A stretch of DNA of 64,000 nt from CAZCJA01 sp964499015 (GCA_964499015.1 CAZCJA010000002.1:3237-67236), one strand, 5' to 3'; counted from the stretch's first letter, positions 27,337 through 35,984 are shown. The notes: generated by a model not told the origin, from the letters alone. Made by a program: numbers and translations.

Positions 27337-27415
27337 TTAACTCAGGTAAATATTAATGCAAATAGTGCATTCGGGGGAAAGAGAAGGGAGCCTATGCATT
27401 GAAAACTAAGCAGGA

Positions 27416-28618
27416 TTAAATGCCTTTTTTCGGGAGTCTGCGTTGTTCGCGGGGGAGATCGATGATGGTGCCGCCGGGTTCGAGGGCTTCGTTGGGGTCC
27501 TGGCCGGCTTTGGCGGGCGGTTGGCCCGGGTTGGGGTTGCCTTGGCCGACGCCGCGGTCTACACCGCGGAGTTTGAGAGCCAAGTCTTCCAAATTGGAGG
27601 CGTGGTTCAGGGCTTCCTGGGTCGAAATCAAGTTTTGGGCGTGGAGGTGTTCTAAGTCCTGGTCAAAGGTGTGCATGCCGTAATAGGTGTCCTGCCCCAT
27701 CAGCCGCGTCACTTCTTCGGTGCGGCCTTCCGATAAAAGCCGCTTCATGAACGTGGTTCCGAGCAAAATTTCCGTCGCCGGATAGCGGTGGTTGCCGTCA
27801 ATCGAACGCACCAGGCGCTGCGCCACCACGCCCGAGATCACGCCGGCCACCTGCTGGCGGACGATGTTCTGTTCGTGCGGGGGGAAGGCGTCGACGATGC
27901 GCTGAACGGAATGCACCGCGTCGATGGTGTGGATGGTCGACAAAACGAGATGGCCCGATTCCGCGGCGGAGATGGCGGCGTTCATGGTTTCTAAGTCGCG
28001 CATTTCGCCGATGGCGATAACGTCGGGGCTTTGGCGCAGCACGTTGCGCAGGGCTTCTTTAAAAGAGGTGGTGTCCTGTCCCACTTCGCGCTGGGAAATG
28101 GACGATTTAATGTCCTGGTGCATGTATTCGATCGGGTCTTCGATGGTGATGATGTTGTAGGTGTAGTTGGTGTTCAAATAGTGAATGATGGCGTTCATCG
28201 TGGTGGTTTTTCCGGCGCCGGTGACGCCCGCGAACAGAATGAGCCCGCGCCCTTGGGAAACCAGTTTCTTCAGGGTTTGGTTCGGCAAATGGAGTTCTTC
28301 GAAGGTCTTTAGTTTTAAGGGAATGGTTCTCAGCGCAACGGCGATGGTTCCTTTCTGGCGGTACACGTTGGCGCGGAAACGGCTGACGCCGTCAATGGTG
28401 CAGGCGATGTCGATTTCGTTTTTGCCGGCAAATTGTTTGAACTGCTCGGGGGTGAGGAGGCTTTTGCAAATTTCTTCGGTCTGCTGGGCGGAAAGGGGAT
28501 CGATGTTGGTTTGGACCAACTGGCCGTTCACGCGAATCAGGGGGCACGAACCGGATTTGAAGAGAATGTCCGAGATACCGTCCCGGATCATCAGTTCTAT
28601 GAGGCGCTTGTACTCCAT
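27416..28618 (-). CDS. pilT: Type IV pilus retraction ATPase PilT
   Basis: 400 residues. The N-terminal PAS-like domain (to about residue 100) precedes the RecA-type core with Walker A GVTGAGKT (131-138), the Walker B/Glu box IAIGEMRD (201-208) and the His box STIHT (227-231). These features and the length favour PilT or PilU over the assembly ATPase PilB. It powers pilus disassembly and twitching. The Gly/Pro-rich C-terminal tail is an extension. It lies 42 bases downstream of an HD-GYP gene on the same strand. No other pilus genes are in the window. Confidence 0.92.
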   Translation of the reverse strand: MEYKRLIELMIRDGISDILFKSGSCPLIRVNGQLVQTNIDPLSAQQTEEICKSLLTPEQFKQFAGKNEIDIACTIDGVSRFRANVYRQKGTIAVALRTIPLKLKTFEELHLPNQTLKKLVSQGRGLILFAGVTGAGKTTTMNAIIHYLNTNYTYNIITIEDPIEYMHQDIKSSISQREVGQDTTSFKEALRNVLRQSPDVIAIGEMRDLETMNAAISAAESGHLVLSTIHTIDAVHSVQRIVDAFPPHEQNIVRQQVAGVISGVVAQRLVRSIDGNHRYPATEILLGTTFMKRLLSEGRTEEVTRLMGQDTYYGMHTFDQDLEHLHAQNLISTQEALNHASNLEDLALKLRGVDRGVGQGNPNPGQPPAKAGQDPNEALEPGGTIIDLPREQRRLPKKGI

Positions 28619-28660
28619 ATTAGAAACCTACCCAAATGCCTGATGTTTGCAAGGCTTTTT

Positions 28661-29887
28661 TCAATTTTGCCAGCCGGGGTGTTTGGCCGGCTCTGCCGAG
28701 TCTCCGCGCGGCGCGTATTGTTCCATGATCGGGACGATTTTGGGCAGGCAGCGGTGAAACGCCTCCACAACCGTCGGGTCAAACTGAGTACCGGATTCCT
28801 TGTTAATAAGTTCGAGCGTTTCCTGGAGCGAGAACGACGGCTTGTAAATGCGGCGGCTGGTTAAGGCGTCAAACACGTCCGCCAGGGAGGCGATGCGCGC
28901 CTCAATGGGAATCTCGGCGGCCTTCAGGCCGCGCGGGTAACCGGTGCCGTCCCAGCGTTCGTGGTGGCAATGCGCGACGGTGGCCGACATCTGCATCAAT
29001 TCATTTTCCGATCCGCCCAAAATCTTGGCCCCGTATTCGGGGTGCTTTTTCATTTCCACCCATTCTTCGGGGGTGAGTTTGCCGGGTTTGTTCAAAATCG
29101 CGTCCGGCACGCCGATCTTGCCGATGTCGTGCATTGGGGCGGCTAAGCGCAAGGTTTCCACCCAGACTTCATCGAAGCCCATTTCTTTGGCGATGAGGGC
29201 CGAGTACTGGCTCATCCGCCATAAGTGGGCGCTGGTGTCGTGGTCCTTGTATTCCACGGCGCCGGCCAAGCGCACCACGGTTTGCTGGGCGCCCAAGCGG
29301 ATGTCCTGATACAGCTGGGCGTTTTCCACGTAGCCGGAGGCCTGGTCGGCCAGAATGGTGATGAGTTCTTCGTCGGTGCGGTCGAAACTGCGGCCGGCTT
29401 TGCAGTTGAGCACCTGGAACACGCCGATCACCTGGTTCTTCTTGTTTTTCATGGGGCAGGCCAGGATGGAATTGGTTTTATAGCCGGTTTGCTTGTCGAC
29501 CTCGGGATTAAAGCGGGAATCTTTGTAGGCGTCCTTAATGTTTTCGAGGGAGCCAGTTAAGCAAACGCTGCCGACGATGCCTTTGTTCATGGGAACGCGG
29601 ATGGTTTGCGTGCCGGAGGCGACGCGGGACCAAAGGATTTTTTCTTTTTTGTCGAAAATGAAAACGGTGGCGCGTTCGGCGTTGAGCACCGCTTTGGCTT
29701 CGTCAACAAGCAGCGCGAGGAGATCGTCCAGGTTGGTGGTGGCGGAGGCGCGCTTGCCGTACTTGAGCAAAACCGAGAGGCGGCGGCGCCATTCGTTTAA
29801 GTCCTTAATCTTCTGCTCAAGCGCGTGCAGTTTGCCGGCGCCGTTTTTGGAAGGACGAGATGACTTTTTGAGTCTCGTTTTCTTCAT
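28661..29887 (-). CDS. GAF plus HD-GYP domain phosphodiesterase
   Basis: 408 residues from the ATG at 29887. An upstream in-frame start (29929) lies within the promoter and is rejected. A basic, coiled N-terminus is followed by a GAF sensor domain (about 50-195). The HD-GYP domain then shows HDIGKIGVPD and HHERWDGTGYPRGL, the full catalytic signature. It is predicted to hydrolyse cyclic di-GMP or a related dinucleotide under control of the GAF ligand. Its position before pilT suggests control of surface motility. Confidence 0.92.
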   Translation of the reverse strand: MKKTRLKKSSRPSKNGAGKLHALEQKIKDLNEWRRRLSVLLKYGKRASATTNLDDLLALLVDEAKAVLNAERATVFIFDKKEKILWSRVASGTQTIRVPMNKGIVGSVCLTGSLENIKDAYKDSRFNPEVDKQTGYKTNSILACPMKNKKNQVIGVFQVLNCKAGRSFDRTDEELITILADQASGYVENAQLYQDIRLGAQQTVVRLAGAVEYKDHDTSAHLWRMSQYSALIAKEMGFDEVWVETLRLAAPMHDIGKIGVPDAILNKPGKLTPEEWVEMKKHPEYGAKILGGSENELMQMSATVAHCHHERWDGTGYPRGLKAAEIPIEARIASLADVFDALTSRRIYKPSFSLQETLELINKESGTQFDPTVVEAFHRCLPKIVPIMEQYAPRGDSAEPAKHPGWQN

Positions 29888-29900
29888 TAGGGATAAATTT

Positions 29901-29929
29901 AGTGTAGCGCATCTGCCATAGAGCGTCAA
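29901..29929 (-). promoter_or_regulatory. Sigma-70 promoter of the GAF/HD-GYP gene
   Basis: On the minus strand, -35 TTGACG (29929-29924), a 17-base spacer and -10 TACACT (29906-29901). The predicted start near 29894 leaves only about seven bases before the ATG at 29887, so the mRNA would be almost leaderless. Confidence 0.75.
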
Positions 29930-29942
29930 TGGAAGGAAATAA

Positions 29943-30833
29943 ATGGTAGATTTTCAAACCATGATGAGTTTTCCATCACTTTCCGCTCGTTTGACCCTCG
30001 CCCTGCGTGAAGACGGCGCTTTTAACGACGTCACCACAAAGCTCCTAAAAACATATGGCGATCAATCTCTTTCGGCAATACTCGTGGCCAAAGCGCCCGG
30101 CGTCTTCTGTGGGGGCTTTTTGGCTAAATCCGTCTTCTCTCAACTCGATCGGCGCGCGAAAGTTTCCTTATTAATAAAAGACGGGGCCGCGGTGCGGCCG
30201 GGCATGAAAATCGCTCGCATCCGGGCCAAAGCCAAGGCGCTCCTGTCGGGGGAGCGGGTTTTTCTGAACCTGGCCGGCCGCTTAAGCGGCATCAGCACGC
30301 TCACCAACCACTTTGTCCAAGCGGTCAAAGGCACCGGCGCCTGCATCCTCGACACCCGCAAGACCACACCGCTCTGGCGGGACTTAGAAAAGCACGCGGT
30401 GTACTGTGGAGGCGGGGGCAACCACCGCATGTCGCTCTCCGATGCGGTGCTGATCAAAGACAACCACCGCCAGATTCTGCAGCGCAAAAAGGTCTCGCCC
30501 GGCGACCATTTCAGCGCCCGCGCCATTCGCCGCTCCGGAATCGATTTTGTTGAAATGGAAGCCGACTCCGTGGCCGACGTGTGGGACGCGATCCGCGCCG
30601 ACGTCGACACCGTTCTTCTGGACAATATGCCGGTAAAGTTATTAAAAGAATCAATCGCTTTAATTCGTGCCGCACGCCAAGCGCGCGGGACACCGTTGCC
30701 GCTCATCGAAGTGTCCGGCGGGGTGACCTTGAAAAATGTACGCCAATTGGCGGCGTTGGGAGTAGACCGGATATCCGTGGGCGCTTTGACCCACTCCGCC
30801 CCGGCCCTCGATTTATCCCTGGAGGTTCTCTAA
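29943..30833 (+). CDS. nadC: Nicotinate-nucleotide pyrophosphorylase (carboxylating) NadC
   Basis: 296 residues. Characteristic stretches are the early ALREDGAFNDVTTKLL, then NLAGRLSGISTLT, CILDTRKTTPLWRDLEKHAV and the late VEVSGG-type barrel segment IEVSGGVTLKNVRQLAALGVDRISVGALTHS. It converts quinolinate and PRPP to nicotinate mononucleotide in de novo NAD synthesis. GGAAGG lies six bases before the ATG. birA follows three bases after the stop; nadA and nadB are not in the window. Confidence 0.95.
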   Translation: MVDFQTMMSFPSLSARLTLALREDGAFNDVTTKLLKTYGDQSLSAILVAKAPGVFCGGFLAKSVFSQLDRRAKVSLLIKDGAAVRPGMKIARIRAKAKALLSGERVFLNLAGRLSGISTLTNHFVQAVKGTGACILDTRKTTPLWRDLEKHAVYCGGGGNHRMSLSDAVLIKDNHRQILQRKKVSPGDHFSARAIRRSGIDFVEMEADSVADVWDAIRADVDTVLLDNMPVKLLKESIALIRAARQARGTPLPLIEVSGGVTLKNVRQLAALGVDRISVGALTHSAPALDLSLEVL

Positions 30834-30836
30834 CAC

Positions 30837-31616
30837 ATGGCATCATCCGAACTGCTGCAAATGACAGGACGCCTCTCCACGGAATTCCCGTGGCTGACGG
30901 TGGCCAAATATTTCGAGAAAGTCGACTCCACTCAATCCCGCGTCGTTCAGTTTCTGCCCAAAGAAGACACCGCCGCGTTTGTGCTGGCCGAAAGCCAGAC
31001 CAAAGGCACCGGACGCAATGGACGCCCCTGGGTTTCGCCGGTCGGCGGCACCTGGTTTACCCTCGCCTTGCCGATGAAAGCGCTCACCATCAACCAAGTG
31101 GCCCCGTTCTCAATGGTGGCCGCGCTTTTGCTCGTGAACACGCTGCGCGAAATTCACAATCTGGACTGCGAGCTCAAATGGCCGAACGATGTTCAATTCG
31201 AAGGCAAGAAACTGGCCGGCATTCTGCTCAACACCACCACCAAATCCAAGAAACCTTGGCTGCTGATCGGTGTTGGAATTAACGTGAACAACGATCTCCC
31301 GCCGGAACTGAACAAGGAAGCGACCACCATTAAAAACATCCGCGGCCAAAGCCAAGGCCGCTCCCGGTTGATCGAAGCGTTCCTTGGCCACGCGTGGAAC
31401 GCCTGGCAGGATTTTGACCGTTCGGGGTTCGGCCCCTATCAGAAAGCGGTGGCCGACAAACTCACGGGCGTGGGCAAAGCGGTGAAGATCGCGGTGGGTT
31501 CCAAAACCGTCACAGGCACCATGCTGGGCTTGGACCCGCAGGGCGGCCTCATGCTCAAATCCAAGGCCAACACGCAGACCGTGCACGCCGGCGAAATTGT
31601 CGGACAGCCTGCGTAG
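30837..31616 (+). CDS. birA: Biotin-[acetyl-CoA-carboxylase] ligase BirA (no DNA-binding domain)
   Basis: 259 residues. The biotinyl-AMP loop is ESQTKGTGRNGRPW, the equivalent of GRGRRGR. It is followed by SPVGGTWFTLALP, LKWPNDVQFEGKKLAGILL and GVGINVNN. The N-terminal helix-turn-helix found in E. coli BirA is missing, so it is a monofunctional enzyme. It attaches biotin to the carrier protein of acetyl-CoA carboxylase. It lies between nadC and sat with 2-3 base gaps. Confidence 0.93.
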   Translation: MASSELLQMTGRLSTEFPWLTVAKYFEKVDSTQSRVVQFLPKEDTAAFVLAESQTKGTGRNGRPWVSPVGGTWFTLALPMKALTINQVAPFSMVAALLLVNTLREIHNLDCELKWPNDVQFEGKKLAGILLNTTTKSKKPWLLIGVGINVNNDLPPELNKEATTIKNIRGQSQGRSRLIEAFLGHAWNAWQDFDRSGFGPYQKAVADKLTGVGKAVKIAVGSKTVTGTMLGLDPQGGLMLKSKANTQTVHAGEIVGQPA

Positions 31617-31618
31617 CG

Positions 31619-32623
31619 ATGCCCGTGGCCGACGCCGTCCAGCTTCCGGTTTCTCGCCGGACATACGCGGATATTGAACTCCTCTCCACCGGCGCCTACG
31701 CGCCGCTTGATGGGTTTCTCGGGCGCGCCGATTACGACAGCGTGCTCAAAAACGCGCGTTTGACGAGCGGCGCCATCTGGCCGGTCCCGATCACGTTTTC
31801 CGTCAGCGCCGCCGTCAAAGAAAATTTAAAAGCGGGCGACCACGTCGAGCTCGATTACGACGGCGTCGTCGTGGCCACGCTGTACGTCAACGAAATTTAC
31901 GCCGCCGACAAAAAAGCCGAAGCGCTGGCCATTTATAAAACCGACGATCAGAAACACCCGGGCGTGGCGGCGCTCTATGCCCAGGGCGATTATTACGTCG
32001 GCGGGAAAGTGAACCTATTGCTCTGGCCCGACTACGGCGACCTGGACGATTATCATTTGACGCCGGATGAAACAAAGTTCGCGATTCAAGAACGCGGCTG
32101 GAAAACGGTGGTGGGCTTTCAAACGCGCAACCCGATCCACGCGGCGCACGAATTTTTGACCAAGTCGGCGCTCGAATCCGTCGACGGCTTGCTGATTCAT
32201 CCGCTGGTCGGCGCGACCAAAGAGGGGGACGTTCCCGCGCAAGCGCGCATGGCCTCCTACGAGGTTTTGATCCGCAACCATTATCCGAAAGGCCGCGTGA
32301 TGCTGTCGATGTTCCCAGGGAACATGTATTACGCGGGGCCGCGCGAAGCGGTGCTGCACGCGCTGGTCCGCAAGAACTACGGCTGCACCCATTTTATCGT
32401 CGGGCGAGACCACGCGGGCGTGGGCGATTATTACGGCCCGTACGAGGCGCAGGACTATATTAAAAGCTTCGGCACGGAACTCGGCATCATGCCGCTGTGC
32501 TACAAAGCGGTGAAGGACGTTTCCGGAACGGAGCTGCGCAAATTTATCGCAGAAGGTAAAATGCCGCCGCCCGACATCATGCACCCGGACGTCGCGGACG
32601 CTTTGCTTAAGGCCATGAAATGA
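31619..32623 (+). CDS. sat: Sulfate adenylyltransferase (ATP sulfurylase)
   Basis: 334 residues. Active-site motifs are intact: VGFQTRNPIHAAHEFL (QxRNPxHxxHE), GRDHAGVGDYYG and VSGTELRKF. It activates sulfate to APS. Family members usually carry about 30 more N-terminal residues before DLELIATGAYSPL; here the start is two bases after birA, and the upstream frame offers no start codon. The N-terminus is therefore genuinely short. The next three genes continue sulfur assimilation. No APS kinase domain is fused. Confidence 0.93.
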   Translation: MPVADAVQLPVSRRTYADIELLSTGAYAPLDGFLGRADYDSVLKNARLTSGAIWPVPITFSVSAAVKENLKAGDHVELDYDGVVVATLYVNEIYAADKKAEALAIYKTDDQKHPGVAALYAQGDYYVGGKVNLLLWPDYGDLDDYHLTPDETKFAIQERGWKTVVGFQTRNPIHAAHEFLTKSALESVDGLLIHPLVGATKEGDVPAQARMASYEVLIRNHYPKGRVMLSMFPGNMYYAGPREAVLHALVRKNYGCTHFIVGRDHAGVGDYYGPYEAQDYIKSFGTELGIMPLCYKAVKDVSGTELRKFIAEGKMPPPDIMHPDVADALLKAMK

Positions 32624-33618
32624 ACAAAACAGCCGCCAATAAAAACATCGGACTCGGACTTCTCGAGCGCATCGGCAACACGCCGCTCTTGCGCCTCGAG
32701 CGTTTCAGCCATTGGTTGGGCGACCACGGCTCGACCATTTACGCCAAGGCCGAATTCATGAACCCCGGCGGCTCGGTGAAAGATCGCGCCGCGCGCCACA
32801 TGATCATGGGCGCGATCAAGTCGGGAGAGTTAACCAAGGATAAGATAATTCTCGATTCCTCCAGCGGCAACACCGGCATTTCCTACGCGATGATCGGCAC
32901 CGCGCTCGGCTACAAAGTGGAATTGTGCATTCCGGAAAACGCCCGCGCGAAAGCCCGCGTGTCCGAAGCCTACGGCGCCAAAGTGATTTACACCGATCCG
33001 TTGGAAGGATCCGACGGCGCGATCATCAAGGCCATGGAAATGGTTAAGGCAAACCCGGGCCGCTATTACATGCCCGACCAATACAACAACCCCAATAATT
33101 GGAAGGCCCATTACGAAACCACCGCCGAGGAAATCTGGGCGCAGACCGAAGGCCGCGTCACTCATTTTGTCACCGGCATCGGCACCTCCGGCACGCTGAT
33201 GGGAACCGGCCGCCGGCTGAAAGAGTTAAACCCTAAGATAGAGATCGTGGCGGTGGAGCCGTTTTCCGCGCTTCACGGCCTGGAAGGCCTTAAGCACATG
33301 GCCTCTTCGATTGTTCCCGGAATTTATGACCAGAAGGTGCACGACCGAAAAGTGAGCGTGCACACCGAAGACGCCTACGAGATGTGCTGCCGCCTGGCCC
33401 GAGAAGAGGGCGTTTTAGCCGGATTTTCGTCCGGCGCGGCGCTGCAAGGCGCGTTTGAAGTGGCGCTCGGCGTGCCGAACGCGGTGGTGGTCACGATCAT
33501 CGCCGACTCGGGCGAGCGATATATCAATTCACGTTTTTGGGAAGAAATGATAAATTACTTCGAGCAGTACTGGCGGACGCACGATCAACTGAAAGCGCCT
33601 CGTTCCCGCATACAGTAA
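32620..33618 (+). CDS. cysM: Cysteine synthase, CysM-type
   Basis: 332 residues of the PLP fold-type II family. The PLP lysine lies in NPGGSVKDRAA. SSGNTGISYAM binds the substrate carboxylate and GIGTSGTLMGTGRRL holds the PLP phosphate. The C-terminal third (IVPGIYD ... EEGVLAGFSSGAAL) resembles mycobacterial CysM more than CysK. That enzyme uses O-phosphoserine and a thiocarboxylated carrier protein. Its neighbour is a JAMM protease, as in the mycobacterial mec-cysO-cysM cluster. It overlaps sat by four bases. Confidence 0.88.
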   Translation: MNKTAANKNIGLGLLERIGNTPLLRLERFSHWLGDHGSTIYAKAEFMNPGGSVKDRAARHMIMGAIKSGELTKDKIILDSSSGNTGISYAMIGTALGYKVELCIPENARAKARVSEAYGAKVIYTDPLEGSDGAIIKAMEMVKANPGRYYMPDQYNNPNNWKAHYETTAEEIWAQTEGRVTHFVTGIGTSGTLMGTGRRLKELNPKIEIVAVEPFSALHGLEGLKHMASSIVPGIYDQKVHDRKVSVHTEDAYEMCCRLAREEGVLAGFSSGAALQGAFEVALGVPNAVVVTIIADSGERYINSRFWEEMINYFEQYWRTHDQLKAPRSRIQ

Positions 33619-33627
33619 GGGAAACCG

Positions 33628-34101
33628 ATGGTAGTTCTTCCGAAAACCGTTCACCGCGTCATTTCCGATTGGGCCCAGAAAGCGTATCCGAATGAAGGCG
33701 TTGGCCTTCTGATCGGCCGGTTTGATAAGAACCGCAAAGATGTGGTCCGTTTCGCGCCCCTGACCAATGAACTGCTGCAGAAAAAGTTGGACAACGCCTC
33801 GACCTTGCCCAAAGAACGCCAGGGTGAAAAAGCGGGGCGCACCGAATTTGTGATGGATCCGGCCGAGTTCAACCGCGAAACGCTGAACGCCGAAAAAGAA
33901 GGACTGGATGTCGTGGGCATTCTTCACACGCACCCCGATCATCCGCCGCGGCCGTCTCAGGTTGATTCGTCGCAGCCGTTTCTCGCGCAGTGGTCGAACA
34001 TCATCGTCGCGGTGGAAAAGGGAAAAACCAAGGAGATGAAGTCCTGGTTTCGCGACGACGACGCCAAGCCGTTCGATGAAGAAGAGCTGAAGGTCGTTTA
34101 A
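33628..34101 (+). CDS. JAMM/MPN metalloprotease (Mec-like)
   Basis: 157 residues with a complete JAMM zinc site: E23, then H100-x-H102 and S110-x2-D113 in the H-x-H-x7-S-x2-D arrangement. Prokaryotic JAMM proteases of this size (Mec+, QbsD) cut the newly made cysteine, or other residues, off the Gly-Gly tail of ubiquitin-like sulfur carriers. Standing directly after a CysM-type synthase, it is predicted to release cysteine from such a carrier. No carrier gene lies in the cluster; the flanking gaps are too short. Confidence 0.85.
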   Translation: MVVLPKTVHRVISDWAQKAYPNEGVGLLIGRFDKNRKDVVRFAPLTNELLQKKLDNASTLPKERQGEKAGRTEFVMDPAEFNRETLNAEKEGLDVVGILHTHPDHPPRPSQVDSSQPFLAQWSNIIVAVEKGKTKEMKSWFRDDDAKPFDEEELKVV

Positions 34102-34129
34102 ATTTTTCAAAACTTAAAAGGAGGATGCC

Positions 34130-35902
34130 ATGGCTGTTATCACCGTTGATTCGGCGAAGAGCGTAAAGCTCGAGCCCGTTGTCGAAGAAGAGCTGAAACG
34201 CTTTGAAGACAACATCAAAGCCCTGCGCTCAGGCACCCTCGACGCCAACGAATTTAAGAAATTCCGTCTGAACAACGGCACCTACGGCATTCGCAACGAG
34301 TCGGATTTGCACATGATCCGCATCAAATGCAAATACGGGGAGCTCTCCGCGGACCAGCTGGACACCATCGCCAACATCGCCGAAAAATTTACGCGCCTGA
34401 AAGTCGGCCACGTCACCACGCGCCAGGCCATTCAAATCCATCACGTGCACTTGGACAACGTGCCCACGGTTTTGCGCATGCTTGAAGCCTGCGGCCTGAC
34501 CGCGCGCGAAGCCTGCGGCAACACCGTCCGCAACGTGACCGCGACGCCCTACGCCGGCCTGCTTGCCGACGAGGCCTTCGACGTTCAGCCGTACGCCGAA
34601 CTTATTTTCCAGCGCTTCCTGCGCAACCCGATTTGCCAAAACCTGCCCCGCAAATTCAAATTCGCTTTCTTTGGCGGCGGCAAGGAAGACATCGCCTACA
34701 CCGCCATTCACGACATCGGTTTTGTGGCGGCCACCCGCACCGTGAACGGGAAAGTGGAAAAAGGTTTCCACGTGTACGTCGGCGGCGGCCTGGGCGCGAC
34801 CCCGCATTTGGCCATTCGTCTGGAAGAATTCACGCCGCTGGAAGATTTTTACGCCACCGCGGAAGCGATCATTCACATCTTCGACCGCGAAGGCGACCGC
34901 AAAGACAAGTTCCACGCCCGTCTTAAATTCGTCGTCAAGAAATACGGCGACGACGCGTTCCGCAAAATGGTCATCGATGAACGCATGGCCGTCCGTTCGA
35001 CCCGCGCCGGCGGCTGGAAATGGGATTTCCCGCAAGTCGCAGAGCCGGTCGCGCCCGTGTTGGCGGAAAAAATCGACGCCAGCGTGAAGCCGGCGGCCGA
35101 TTATGAACTCTGGCGCCGCACCAACGTGCTCGCGCAGAAACAGGCCGGCTACTCCATCGCGATCGTGACGCTGCCCTTGGGCGACATCTTCGTGCCGCAG
35201 ATGCGTCAGCTCGCCAAGATCGCCCGCAAATTCAACGGCGGACGTTTGCGCACGATGGTCCAACAGAACGTTTTGCTCACCTGGGTGAAGAACGAACACC
35301 TGGTCGCCCTTCATGGTGAACTCAAAGCCGCGGGCTTAGCGGAAGCCGGCGCCATGCGCTTGGCCGACGTCACCCGCTGCCCCGGCGCCGACACCTGCCA
35401 GATCGCGGTCACCAAATCGCGCGGTTTGGCCGGCGCCATTCTGCAATTGTTCAAGAACGGCCTGGCCAACGACATGGACATGAAGGACCTGCACATTAAA
35501 ATTTCCGGCTGCACCAATTCCTGCGGCCAGCACCACATCGGCAACATCGGTTTCTTCGGCACCTACCGGAAAGTCGACGGCCATGAAGTGCCGCATTACC
35601 AGCTTCTGCTCGGCGGCGACATCCGCGAAGGCGACGCCAAGTTCGGCCAGCCGATCACGGCCATTCCGGCCAAGCGCGGCCCCGAAGTCGTGAAGCATCT
35701 TGTCGAGCTCTATAAGAAGGAGAAGCAAGGGGAAGAACGTTTTGTCGAAACCATTAACCGCTTGGGCCGGGCCCGTTTGAAGGCCGAAGTGGAGCCGTTC
35801 CGCACGCTGCCGCCGTTCGCGGAAAAGCCGGAAATGTATTACGAATGGGATGAAAATCACGAGTTCAAGGCCGAAATCGGCCAGGGCGAGTGTGCGGCGT
35901 AG
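34130..35902 (+). CDS. Sulfite (or nitrite) reductase, siroheme/[4Fe-4S] type
   Basis: 590 residues with two ferredoxin-like halves. The N-terminal half carries VTTRQAIQIHHV. The coupled siroheme and iron-sulfur site is formed by C417-x5-C423 and C461-x3-C465 (RCPGADTC and GCTNSC). It reduces sulfite to sulfide, or nitrite to ammonia, with six electrons, probably from ferredoxin. The sulfur context (sat, cysM) favours sulfite. A strong ribosome site (GGAGG) precedes the ATG. An APS/PAPS reductase, needed between Sat and this enzyme, is not in the window. Confidence 0.9.
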   Translation: MAVITVDSAKSVKLEPVVEEELKRFEDNIKALRSGTLDANEFKKFRLNNGTYGIRNESDLHMIRIKCKYGELSADQLDTIANIAEKFTRLKVGHVTTRQAIQIHHVHLDNVPTVLRMLEACGLTAREACGNTVRNVTATPYAGLLADEAFDVQPYAELIFQRFLRNPICQNLPRKFKFAFFGGGKEDIAYTAIHDIGFVAATRTVNGKVEKGFHVYVGGGLGATPHLAIRLEEFTPLEDFYATAEAIIHIFDREGDRKDKFHARLKFVVKKYGDDAFRKMVIDERMAVRSTRAGGWKWDFPQVAEPVAPVLAEKIDASVKPAADYELWRRTNVLAQKQAGYSIAIVTLPLGDIFVPQMRQLAKIARKFNGGRLRTMVQQNVLLTWVKNEHLVALHGELKAAGLAEAGAMRLADVTRCPGADTCQIAVTKSRGLAGAILQLFKNGLANDMDMKDLHIKISGCTNSCGQHHIGNIGFFGTYRKVDGHEVPHYQLLLGGDIREGDAKFGQPITAIPAKRGPEVVKHLVELYKKEKQGEERFVETINRLGRARLKAEVEPFRTLPPFAEKPEMYYEWDENHEFKAEIGQGECAA

Positions 35903-35926
35903 CCCATTGGGCTCACAGATTTTTTT
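35901..35926 (+). terminator. Weak intrinsic terminator after the sulfur operon
   Basis: The 5-bp stem AGCCC/GGGCT with a three-base loop overlaps the sulfite-reductase stop. Seven T (35920-35926) begin six bases later. The short stem and the gap to the T run make it weak. Confidence 0.4.
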
Positions 35927-35953
35927 GACAGATCGTTTTGAATTGTTAAAAAT
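35925..35953 (+). promoter_or_regulatory. Promoter of the histone gene (possibly also ubiE-nuo)
   Basis: A consensus -35 TTGACA (35925-35930) is followed after 16-17 bases by an A-rich -10 (TAAAAA or AAAAAT at 35947-35953). The predicted start lies about 25-30 bases before the histone ATG. No other promoter is obvious before ubiE, so it may also feed the respiratory operon. Confidence 0.7.
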
Positions 35954-35984
35954 CAGCCCATTCCAAACAACCTAAGGAGATCCC

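Noticed and set aside
27355..27371. AATGCA/TGCATT hairpin downstream of pilT as terminator or upstream element
   Set aside because: It lies about 45 bases past the pilT stop on the minus strand, has a six-base A+T-rich stem and no T run; evidence is too weak.
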